DNA of 64,000 nt, from assembly GCA_933822405.4 (NCBI GenBank), contig CAKOGP040001112.1:713887-777886 (forward strand), written 5' to 3'. Origin of the DNA: Cylindrotheca closterium. Taxonomy: Eukaryota > Bacillariophyta > Bacillariophyceae > Bacillariales > Bacillariaceae. Below are positions 51,422 through 60,584 of the stretch, one piece after another (positions within the stretch are counted from its first letter, which is position 1; each line of letters begins with the position of its first letter). Made by a program: the position numbers and the translations under genes. The notes below the pieces were generated by a model, which searched no databases, had not been told where the DNA came from, and worked only from the letters and a program-made list of their open reading frames with translations.

Positions 51422-54400
51422 CTACAAAAGGCGGTAATAGCTTCCCCCACGAGTTCGGACTACCCTTCCCGGTCCGATTGCGTCGATAACAGGCGAGGTT
51501 GTGATCTTGACACCATCGTTGAATCCCTTCTTCTTGCTGACGATTCCAGTGAGTGTACCATCTTTATTTACTTCCCAATCGAACAGCAATGCTGCCTTTT
51601 GCGTCTTCTGAAACCCATCAACGAAACCCATAAACACTTCAGCAGCTTTAGTTCCACCAACAGATGACGTTTCTTTCTCTCCGAGTTGGTACCGATTACC
51701 TGAAGCAGTGACTACGACTGCACCCTCGTATGCTTTTCCAATTATTGGTGATGTTGTTATTCGTACCCCTTTGTCAAAAGAACGTGATTTTTCCACAATA
51801 CCAGTTATGCTGCCGTCTTTATTCTCTGACCACATTGTTACCGAAGCAAGAGTCTTTGATTTCTCGGCTGAAGGATTCTGCAGCCAGTCGAATAAGTTCT
51901 TTTTTTGATCTTGGGTGTTTATTCGATTCAGCACTTCGGCACGCTTTCGTTGCGCTGCCGCAAACTGCTGGTTCTGCTTGAAAGCACCAAGATTCGGTTT
52001 GCCCTCATTGCCTCGAAAGAAAGACATGATAGAAGGATATTTCGAATTGTTGAAATTCTCCAATTCTTGCTTCAGCTTTGCGGCCTCTCGGAGAGCTCTC
52101 TCTGTGTTCTCTTGCAGCTGTTTTATCCTGTCGATTTCCTCAGTATCATCGGTCTTTCTTTCCATTGCCTGGAACTCCTTCAAACGGCGCTCACGCTCAA
52201 GATTCGCAGCCTTGAGTGCTTTTGACCTCTTCTGAGCTTCTAGCAGCGCATTCTCTTCACGTTCCCTACGCTCCCGAGCAAGATCAGCCTGCTCCTCGAG
52301 CTGTTTCTGGATTCGCATCCACTCTTCAGCCTCCTCGCGGGCCCTTCGAGCGGCCACCTCTTCCCGCTGTCGTCTTGTGGACGAGTCAGTGGTATCTTTG
52401 ATCTTTGTTACCTCGGTTACTGTGGTAGCTGTGTCATCCTTGATCTCAGTAGGCTCATTTACTGGAGTTTCAAATTTATTTTCAATCATCTCATCCTATA
52501 GGAGTAATTTCAGCGTCATGAGCAAAAGAAATGTCTACATGAAAATTGCAAAGATTCCGACTTACCTCCCACAGATCTTCTACCGTATTTAAGCTGGATA
52601 CAACTTTCTTTGCTTCTGCTCTGTTTGCAACAATGGGCAATGAGCCGGTCAACGCGTCCAATTCATCGTACATTCTAGGTAGTTCTGATGGAGGCGTATC
52701 TTGCAAGCTCTCCAAGTACTTAGTTGAAGCTTCCAATTGAGCCAAGTATTCGGACCGTGACTCCCATGTCTTCGCGACAGCTCCCAAGTAAGATCCTGAC
52801 AATGGCCGAAAAGCGACAGCTGGGGGGCTTGATGGAATTTCCGATGTTCCTTGAGATGCTTCTTGAGCTCTCTGTTTCGCTTCGATTTCAGCCTGGCGCC
52901 GAGCTTCCTCCCAAGCTTGTAGTCTAGATTCTTCCAACATTTGCTGTCGAGCTTCTTCTGCTGCGCTTAAACGAGCTTGTTCTTCCTCTTTTATTCTCGC
53001 TACCTCTCCCGCCTCAAGAGCAGCGACTTCAGCTCTCCGAGCTTGAATCTTGGTCTCTTCTTCCATCTCTTTTGCTTGGTTGAGTTTTGAAAAAAGAGCG
53101 TCCAAATCTTCTCCTTTTAGCTCTGGCTTCTCTCCAAAGTATGTAGCAAGGACCTTGCCTTTTGATATGCTGTCCAAATAAGAACCATTCGAGGACATGC
53201 CAGTATGCAAAGGAACTTGACTTGGAGGCTTCGAATCTGCAGGTGTTTGTTGCTGCTCGTTAAATGGGACTGTTGGCTCTTCCTGTTGCTGCTGCCCATC
53301 GAATGAAGGTGCTGAATATTTTTGCTGCTGCTGCCCGTTGAATGGGACTGCTGGCTCTTTCTGTTGCTGCTGCCCACCGAATGAAGGTGCTGAATATTTT
53401 TGCTGCTGCTGCCCGTTGAATGGGACTGCTGGCTCTTTCTGTTGCTGCTGCCCACCGAATGAAGGTGCTGAATATTTTTGCTGCTGATGCTGCTGCCCGT
53501 TGAATGGGATTGCTGGCTCTTTCTGATGCTGCTGCCCACCGAATGAAGGTGCTGAATATTTTTGCTGCTGCTGCCCGTTGAATGGGACTGCTGGCTCTTT
53601 CTGTTGCTGCTGCCCACCGAATGAGGGTGCTGAATGTTCTTGCTGCTGCTGCCCGTCGAATGACGCCGACAATCCACTTTGTCGCTGCCCATTGAAGGAA
53701 GCTGATTCTTTTTCCTCCTTCTGCCGTTTGAATGGCGCTGACAATTCACTTTGTCGCTGCCAATTGAAGGAAGCTGCTGATTCTTTTTCTTCCTTCTGCT
53801 GTTTGTTGATCTTACGTGAGCTGTATTCTTCTGCTGTGAGGTCGGCGTATTCATTCAGCTTTAAAGGTTTGTTGGTTTGTGCACAATATTCTACTGCGTT
53901 TGAGTAGTGTTCTGCGAATATAGGCAGCCGCGATTCGTCGAATGGCTTTCCTTTTTCTTCGCACCAAGCCTCATATATTAGTCGGATTTCGTACTCCTTG
54001 GCTTCTTCATTTCGTCTGGCTTCTTCAACTCGTATTTCCTTGTCGATCTCACTCTCACCGCTGTCAATATCCCATTCAAGTGGGTCCCCAATCGGCCCGT
54101 ACGATGCAGTTGCTTGTTGATTGGGTGCAGTGCTAGAAGATGTTGGGTTCACATTCTTCTGACTGGCAAATTTGCCAACGGAAGCCATAATCTTCTTGTA
54201 TTCTTCAATGGAGCAGTCCCCATACTCATTCAAACTCATATAGGATGGAAACCCCTGTGATCTGCCTTCGTGAGCTTGTCGTTCTGATGCAGCATTTGCA
54301 TTTGCTGTCATTAGAGTTCTATAGTTGATCTTGAAATTCTCAAATCGTTCTGACGAATATTCCCCCTTGTTGAATTGCATTCTCCATTTGTTATAGGCAT

Positions 54401-54611
54401 CCATAAGTACATCATCCCCAGGAAGTGTTGAATTGAAGTCCCCGCTTCCCAAGTACTCCTTCAATTCGCTCGAATAGTAAAGTTTCCTGACATTTGAGAA
54501 TCGTGAAGTTGCTGAATCAGGAAATCGAACGATGAATTGGCGCGAAGGTTGAATCAACACAAAAATCCAAACAAAGAACAAGGCTCCGCTGACTGAACGT
54601 TTATCCAACAT
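51422..54611 (-). CDS. Paired I29-like protein with Q-rich 26-residue repeats, coiled coil and two C-terminal modules
   Basis: Exons 54611-52566 and 52495-51422 (phase 0; join LWE-DEM) give 1039 residues. N-terminal hydrophobic signal (ALFFVWIFVLIQPSRQF). I29-like domain A at 71-140 (YNKWRMQFNKGEYSSERFEN; MSLNEYGDCS) and domain B at 210-264 (YEAWCEEKG; LKLNEYADLTAEEY). Then a Q-rich tandem array (about 275-490) of 26-residue units alternating SFGGQQQQ and PFNGQQQQ, and two charged coiled-coil blocks (EEEQARLSAAEEARQQ; RRQREEVAARRAREEAEEW). Two copies of a ~55-residue C-terminal module end the protein (WSENKDGSITGIVEKS; WEVNKDGTLTGIVSKK, each with ITTSP). No peptidase domain. It is a same-strand neighbour and paralogue of 49749-51095 and 54919-57964. 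TGACGT lies at 54685, 74 bp upstream. Confidence 0.8.
53230..53700 (-). repeat. 78-bp coding tandem repeat array
   Basis: GCCCGTTGAATGGG recurs at 53333, 53411, 53495 and 53573, giving steps of 78, 84 and 78 bp. The 84-bp step is one unit plus two inserted codons (CAT/CAG-type). Each unit encodes 26 residues with one SFGG and one PFNG element, each followed by a glutamine run. The edges decay into diverged units. Confidence 0.9.
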
Positions 54612-54918
54612 TGGCTGCAGTTCTTTGGCTCTTTCGCCGCTCAGCTTTCAGTGGTGTTGTGTTATCTTGCTGGTGTTGTCAGACTGACGTTCAGAGTATT
54701 GTGTTGTTGGAGGGATGCCTTTGTTCGGATCAATCAATCCGTTGCGGCACGCTCGCTATTTTCTTCGCCAACTGCGAACGAATGACAGAATTTGGTATGA
54801 GTAAGATTGTTGTTTGTCGTCTGAAGCTCTAGTACGGTAGTCTGTTTAGTACAGTAGATACCGGTAGACCATATCCATACAATAGAAATCGCTACGAATT
54901 ATTAATTTACTTGACTAG
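54612..54918. other. Intergenic/promoter region
   Basis: Promoter of the Q-rich I29-like gene, with TGACGT at 54685-54690, then the 3' flank of the next minus-strand gene, with GTACAGTAGATACCGGTA near 54851. No gene supported. Confidence 0.45.
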
Positions 54919-57900
54919 CTAGCTCAATCTATACTTGCTACCAGATCCGGTTGTTACCACACTTCCGGCCTTCGCGCCCTTGCGAACTGCAGATGTTGTG
55001 ATCTTGGTTCCATTCTTGAAGTTCGGAGAATTACTAATGACACCAGAGATGGAGCCATCAGCATTTTGAGACCATCGGGAAAGGACTGGGGTGTTGTCCT
55101 TTGGTGCTGGGGCAACCTTCTTTACTGGTGCCTTCTTTTGGACTGGTGCCTTCTTCACTGCAGCAGCAGGTGCCTTCTTTGCAGGGGCACCGCCTCCAAA
55201 GAGAGAGAATGCTTGCTTCTTTGGAGCTGGGGCTGGTGCCGGTGCGGGTGCTGCCTTTGGTGCTGGTTTTGATCCGCCAAACATGGAGAAAGCAGGCTTT
55301 TTGGGTGCGGGAGCTGGGGCTGGAGCAGGTGTTGGTGCAGGCTTCGGTTTGGGAGCTCCAAACGAGAAAGCAGGCTTCTTTGGTGCTGCCTTTGGTGCAG
55401 GGGCAGGTTGTGCTGCTGGTGCTGCCTTCTGGCCAACTGGCTTGGTACCGCTGCCGAAGAAAGAGAAGGCTGGAGCAGGGGCCTTCTTAGGTGCCGGAGC
55501 TGGAGCCGGAGCAGGGGCCTTCTTAGGTGCTGGTTTTGGTGCGTTAAAGAACGAGAAGGATGGAGCGGGAGCCTTCTTTGGAGCAGGGGCTGGAGCGGGA
55601 GCAGCTGCCTTCTTTGGTGCTGGCTTTGGTGCGTTGAAGAAAGAGAAAGCTGGAGCAGCAGCCTTCTTGGCAACGGGTTTCTTAACTGGAGCTGGCTTGG
55701 GGGCGGGGGCTGCCTTTGGAGCTGCGGTCTTCTTGGATCCACCAAAAATTGAAGACAAGGTTTCTGACACCGGATCACTAATATCAATCTTGGGTGCTGG
55801 AGGTGCCTTGGGCGCTGGAGCAGGTGACTTGGTTTCTTTCTTTGCTGGCGCGGGGGCAGAGCCAAAGATGGAATCCAAACTTAGAGTTGGTCTTGGCGCG
55901 GCCTTCTTTGCCGGAGCAGGAGCAGCCTTCTTAGGTGCTGGAGGAGTGGCCTTGGCAGCAGGAGCCTTGGTTTCTGACTTCGGCCCAGAGAAAATGTCAG
56001 TTAGGCTAAGTGTAGGTCTGGCCTCGGCCTTCTTTGGAGCTGGCTTGGCGACTGGCTTGGGAGCCGCAGCCTTCGGAGCTGCGGGCTTGGACTCTGGTGC
56101 CTTGAAGATATCGTTCAGGCTGAATGTTGGTCTGTTAATGGCTGCCTTAGCAGGGGTGGGCGCATCCTTTTTGGGAGCAGCAGGGGCATCCTTTTTAGGG
56201 GCAGGGGTATCCTTCTTGGGGGCTCCAAAGATTGAATCCAAGCTGAGAGTTGGACGAGGTGGGACTGGGATGCTCTTCCTTGGTGGGGCCTGCTTTGGTG
56301 GCACTGGGACCTTCTTTGGCACTGACACCTTTCGTGGTTCAGGCTTCAATGCTTCTTGTTTCTTTGCCCAAGCCGCGGCCTTTTGACGAGCAAGCTCGCC
56401 AGCTTCTTCTTGGATGGCACGGGCCTTGGCAATCGATGCCGCAGAGGCTTCAGCGGCAGCCTTGGCCTGTTGAGTTCAGAAAACGAGATATGGGTGAGTC
56501 AGAGCGGCACTATACATGAATTTGCCAACAATGGATCACTTACAGCAGCAATTGCAGCAGCTTCTTCAGCCTGACGTTCCTTCTCCAAAGCTTTAGCTTG
56601 CGCACTTTGACGATCACTCTTTTCCTTCTCGATCTCCTTTCGAATTTCCTCATCTGTCATGGAAGCAAGACGGGCCTTTTCCGCAAGGTACTTCTCTGCC
56701 TTTTCTTCTTCGGACTTTCTTTTGGCTTCATCAGCGGCCTTGATCTTGGCCTCCTCGTCAGCCTTAGCCTTGGCGGCAGCTTCTTTCTTAGCCTTGGCGG
56801 CAGCTTCCTCGTCAGCCTTAGCCTTGGCAGCAGCTTCTTGCTCGGCCTTGATCTTGGCCTCTTCATCAGCCTTAGCCTTGGCGGCAGCTGCATCTTCTTC
56901 TGGACTTGGTTCCACCTCCTCTTCAACCTTAGCTTCCACCTCAGATTCGAGCTTTTCCTTAGCTTCCACCTCAGGTTCGGGCTTTTCCTCAGCTTCCACC
57001 TCAGGTTCGGGCTTTTCCATAGCTTCCACCTTAGCTTCCGGCTTTTCCTCTACAACAGGGGCAGGGGCAACTCCATTTTTTTGGTTCACGTATTCTTCTT
57101 CTGTGTAATCAGCGAATTCGTTCAAAAGCATACTTTTTCCACTTTCCTTGGCATATTCTTCCATTTCCAAATAGTTGGACATAAATTGGGTAAACCTGGT
57201 TTCATCTGGCTCCTTTTCGTATTCCTTGCACCATTCTAGGTAAGCTGATCGTACTCGGGCTTCTCGTGCAAGATTGTCGTTCTCAAGTGCTCCACCATCT
57301 GGTGCAATTCCCTCCAACGAGTCTAGTGCTTGCTCCAATTCCTCAACACTTTCAAGTCCCAATTGTGCAGCCAATTTCTGTCATATCAGTACGAATTTCC
57401 AACAGATTGCATCAGCTAAATAATCTAGAATCAAGTCACAAAACAGGTTCGTAGACCTACCTCTTCCTCTTCGGCTAAAGCATCAGAAGCCTCTTGAAGG
57501 GCCGACGAAGCGGCCATTTGCGATTGAGCAGCTTCCATCGCCTGTCCAAGAACATCAGACGAAGTTGGAGGAGCTTCTGGTTCCTCTCCCTTGGTCATTG
57601 CCTCGTATTCTTCAGCAGTGAAGTCGGCATATTCGTTAAGGTTAAGCATAGAAGGGGAATCGTTTCCTTCATCGCGGGCCTTCTTCTTGGATGAAACATT
57701 AATGACTGCAATAGCTTCGTAATTTGATTTGAATGCTTCGTATCTGACTGGATCGAATTCTCCCTTTAGGTATTCATCCCGCCATTGGTCATACGCCAAA
57801 CGGGCAGCTGCATCATACGGAATGGAAACATCAGATTCCGTCGACATGTCAACCGAAACAGCATTCCTGGCAACATTTCGCCCTTGGAATCCCGATGGGA

Positions 57901-57964
57901 CAAAGGCCGCAACGTATTGTGTCTCAGCTAGTAGTGCTAGCAAAGCGAGGCCAAGAACCTTCAT
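54919..57964 (-). CDS. Paired I29-like protein with FSxFG repeat tail and C-terminal module
   Basis: Exons 57964-57461, 57377-56544, 56466-54919 (all phase 0) give 961 residues. The leader MKVLGLALLALLAETQYVAAFVPS has the plastid-type AAFVP motif. I29-like domain A at 56-123 (YDQWRDEYLKGEFDPVRYEA; LNLNEYADFTAEEY) and B at about 211-268 (YLEWCKEYEKEPDETRF; LLNEFADYTEEEY). Then acidic PEPEVEA repeats and an Ala/Lys/Glu coiled coil (AKAKADEEA units). A ~450-residue Ala/Pro/Lys tail carries about 12 aromatic motifs at 30-45-residue spacing (LSLDSIFG, FSLNDIFK, FSFFNAPK, FSFGAPK, FSMFGG, FSLFGG). The last ~55 residues are the module WSQNADGSISGVI...ITTSAV...SGSKYRL, shared with the neighbouring gene. 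ACGTCA lies at 58085, 121 bp upstream. Inferred: a plastid protein with a phase-separation-prone tail. Confidence 0.8.
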
Positions 57965-58454
57965 AATTGATGGGTAATCGACTAGAGAATGGTTGGATAG
58001 CTGTCGAAGGGATGGATCTCTTCGTGGTCCGTCGTCGAACAGAGGATTTCACTTGGTATTGCGTATCTCACAACTTGAACCAATACGTCACACAACTCAT
58101 GCCGTAGAAATTACGGGGAAAATGTACTAAGGTTTTCTATTCGTAACTTCCAGGTGGCAATCTGGTCCAATAGGTCGAGCCAGTTCGAAATCTTGGCGGG
58201 TGACAGGCAGGCAACATCTGAAAAAAACCTGGACTGCTGGAAAATACATTACCATCGTCAATCTGGAAGACTATTTCTTGTAGCTAACTGCATATTCCTG
58301 TTCGCCCATTGCCTATCCATGTTGTTTTCTTCGTTTCGTATGATGTGCGCAGTTTCCCTTCCAATAGTCTTTCAAGCCACCGCTATATCGGTAGTAGTAG
58401 TATCCTTCTTTGCTTTGTTGTTCCTCATCTTGTTCCCCTTCCCTTTTGCTCCCC
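57965..58454. other. Intergenic/promoter region
   Basis: Promoter of the FSxFG-repeat gene (ACGTCA at 58085-58090), then the 3' flank of the SnoaL-like gene. A plus-strand frame at 58154-58522 overlaps the 3' end of that gene and was not called. Confidence 0.45.
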
Positions 58455-60131
58455 TCAATTCCAATCAAAAAGGGCTACTGCTGGTGCCCAGAACAACGGC
58501 AAGGCTTCCCTTGGTAACTTGACAGGAGCTTCCGTAATCTCCAAAGCAGTGATGATCTTTCCAGTATCAGGATCTGTCGTGTACATGGAACAACCCTGCA
58601 AATTGGGCAGTGCAACTCCATTGACTTCCAGGTGCCATCGGCTTCCAATTGTCGTTCCAATACTACTGACAGCAGCAGTAGCAGCAGCAAAATTATTACG
58701 GCTAGTATCCACCGCCAAATCGTCCAGCACAATCTTTGCAGACGCCGGCAAGACGTTTGCATTTTGAATCAAATGCTCTCGAATGTCCTCTTTGCCTTGC
58801 AAGGTCCCACAAAAGACGGAATCTTCGGTTTGGTAGACACAATCAACATCTAGACACTCCAAGGCAGCCTCCATGTCTCGCCGGTTCCAAGCATCAAAGT
58901 ACCTTTGGACGATGCACGACGACGAGTCATCTTGACCAGCAGTTTTTGCAGGAGTAGTAGCCGTAGATCCCGAACGTTGTGTTGGTGCTCGAGACAACAA
59001 GGCATTGACGACGTCCCGATTGGGCTTGACCACCATTTCACTCACCCGGTAGCCACTTTGAATGAGACCGGATCTTTGGTCCAAAGTATAAAACGAACAT
59101 CCTTTGGTAAACTTGACCGTAGATCCATCGCGACGAGCCACGTGCCATTGGGTGGCAATCTTGTTGGTTTCCACATTGTACGCCAAATGATCCAAAACAA
59201 TTTGACAATTGCGAGGCAATAGATTGGCTTGTTGCGTAAAGTGCTCCTCCACTTGTTGACGATTTGTCATTGCGCCTAAATACTGGTAGTCGCGATATTC
59301 CAGATTCTCCTTGACGAAACACTTGGAAACAGCAACCATATCTCGTTGATTCCAAGCCTTGTAGCATTCTTCTACAATGGTTAGAGGTGACCAGGTATCA
59401 TCATTATCATTCATGGTTTTTGGTCCCTTTCGCTTTTTTTTCTTGCTGCTGGTAATTTCTTTCTCGTCGTCATTCCATGGAGCTGGCTCACAAGAATCTT
59501 GGTAGGGAGTGTGCACTACTAGACATTCTTCTTCGTCGTCTTCTGCTAGTAGGAGTGGCAATAATGAATTGGACGATGATCCAGGAGTTCCAAAAAGAAT
59601 TTCGGTTGAAATCATATCGTTGGAAGAAAAGGCAGCAGCTGGTGGAGCTCGTTGGTCCATCATCATGATAGCTTCGTCGTCGTCGTCCTTTTCACCTTCG
59701 TGCAAATACTCTTGCCAAAGCTGATGCAGACTGCCAGGACGAATCGAGGTTTCAAAGAATCGACCAGTGCGTTCGTCAAAAATGAGTTCCTTGTTGCTCT
59801 TGGTCGTAAAATGATACTTATCGAGGGACTGCAGCTGGGAGGAGGGGTCGACTTGTCGTTGTTGTTTGTCCACCATTTGTTTCTTCTTCTTCTTGTCCAC
59901 CATTTTCATCGTGTCCTTGGTGTACTGCAAGTCCTCAGTCTTTACCATTCTATTGTCCCTGTCTTGTTTAATTTCCTTATCGTTCGACTTAGATCGCAGT
60001 TTATTCTTGGTGGCGTGAAGAGCATGTTTCGTGGTAGCCGTTGCTGTGGGCGATGGAACAAAGCCGGTGACCATACTTTCCGACGCCAGACACAAGAGAA
60101 TGAAGACAAACGACAGCAAACGGTGAATCAT
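58455..60131 (-). CDS. Tandem SnoaL-like (NTF2-fold) protein with plastid-type leader
   Basis: A 558-residue single-exon protein. Signal peptide (LLSFVFILLCLASESMVTGFVPS), again with a Phe-Val-Pro cleavage region. A basic/polar linker of about 220 residues follows, then two SnoaL-like domains: about 252-372 (VEECYKAWNQRDMVAVSKCF...QVEEHFTQQANLLPR) and about 408-530 (VQRYFDAWNRRDMEAALECL...DIREHLIQNANVLP). Both keep the AWN-x-RDM opening helix and the YTLD/YTTD end of the sheet, so they arose by internal duplication. SnoaL-like folds bind small hydrophobic ligands, and some are cyclases or isomerases. No catalytic residues can be assigned here. Confidence 0.8.
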   Translation of the reverse strand: MIHRLLSFVFILLCLASESMVTGFVPSPTATATTKHALHATKNKLRSKSNDKEIKQDRDNRMVKTEDLQYTKDTMKMVDKKKKKQMVDKQQRQVDPSSQLQSLDKYHFTTKSNKELIFDERTGRFFETSIRPGSLHQLWQEYLHEGEKDDDDEAIMMMDQRAPPAAAFSSNDMISTEILFGTPGSSSNSLLPLLLAEDDEEECLVVHTPYQDSCEPAPWNDDEKEITSSKKKKRKGPKTMNDNDDTWSPLTIVEECYKAWNQRDMVAVSKCFVKENLEYRDYQYLGAMTNRQQVEEHFTQQANLLPRNCQIVLDHLAYNVETNKIATQWHVARRDGSTVKFTKGCSFYTLDQRSGLIQSGYRVSEMVVKPNRDVVNALLSRAPTQRSGSTATTPAKTAGQDDSSSCIVQRYFDAWNRRDMEAALECLDVDCVYQTEDSVFCGTLQGKEDIREHLIQNANVLPASAKIVLDDLAVDTSRNNFAAATAAVSSIGTTIGSRWHLEVNGVALPNLQGCSMYTTDPDTGKIITALEITEAPVKLPREALPLFWAPAVALFDWN

Positions 60132-60584
60132 TGTCGCCTTTGTCTGTTTCTGTTTCAGGATTTATCTTCGTGATAGAGTGAATGAATTAGTGTATTGTGG
60201 CGTTGTGTAGAATTGTTGTGTTTGTGTGTCTTCCAGCTGTTGTTGTTGTTGTTGTCGTTGTCGTTGGAGGAGTCAGGCTTCGTTTTTGCTCTGTTGTTAT
60301 GGTTCTTCGTTGTTGTGATTGTGACGACGGTGTTCTCATCCCGCGTCAGCAAATTGAAAATGCCGCCACCACATCAAATCAATCGTATGAGTCGAAAGCA
60401 ACAATCGTCAAAAGATCTTATCTTCGACCGCAATGATGTCATCTTTCTGCATCTCCACACCATCCATCATCCATCATCCATCAACGACCGGATCGCACCC
60501 CATCCACCATACATAGCTCGAGCCAAAAACAAAAGCAAAAGCAAAAGCACAGAAGAAAATCAACACAATATTGATTGCAGGGGC
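60132..60584. other. Divergent promoter / possible extended 5' coding region
   Basis: Lies between the SnoaL-like gene (-) and the hydrolase (+). The hydrolase frame is open through it, with an in-frame ATG at 60360 that would add 75 residues. Contains GTTGTT microsatellite runs (60238-60256) and CATCCATCATCCATCA repeats near 60460. Confidence 0.4.

Noticed and set aside
53230..53700. CRISPR-like regular repeats
   Set aside because: The units are contiguous, in-frame coding repeats without unique spacers, in a eukaryotic gene.
55091..56386. A 431-codon Gly/Ala-rich open frame on the plus strand
   Set aside because: It is the antisense shadow of the Ala/Pro/Lys repeat exon. The minus-strand frame has splice sites, a leader, domains and a C-terminal module; this one is only low complexity.
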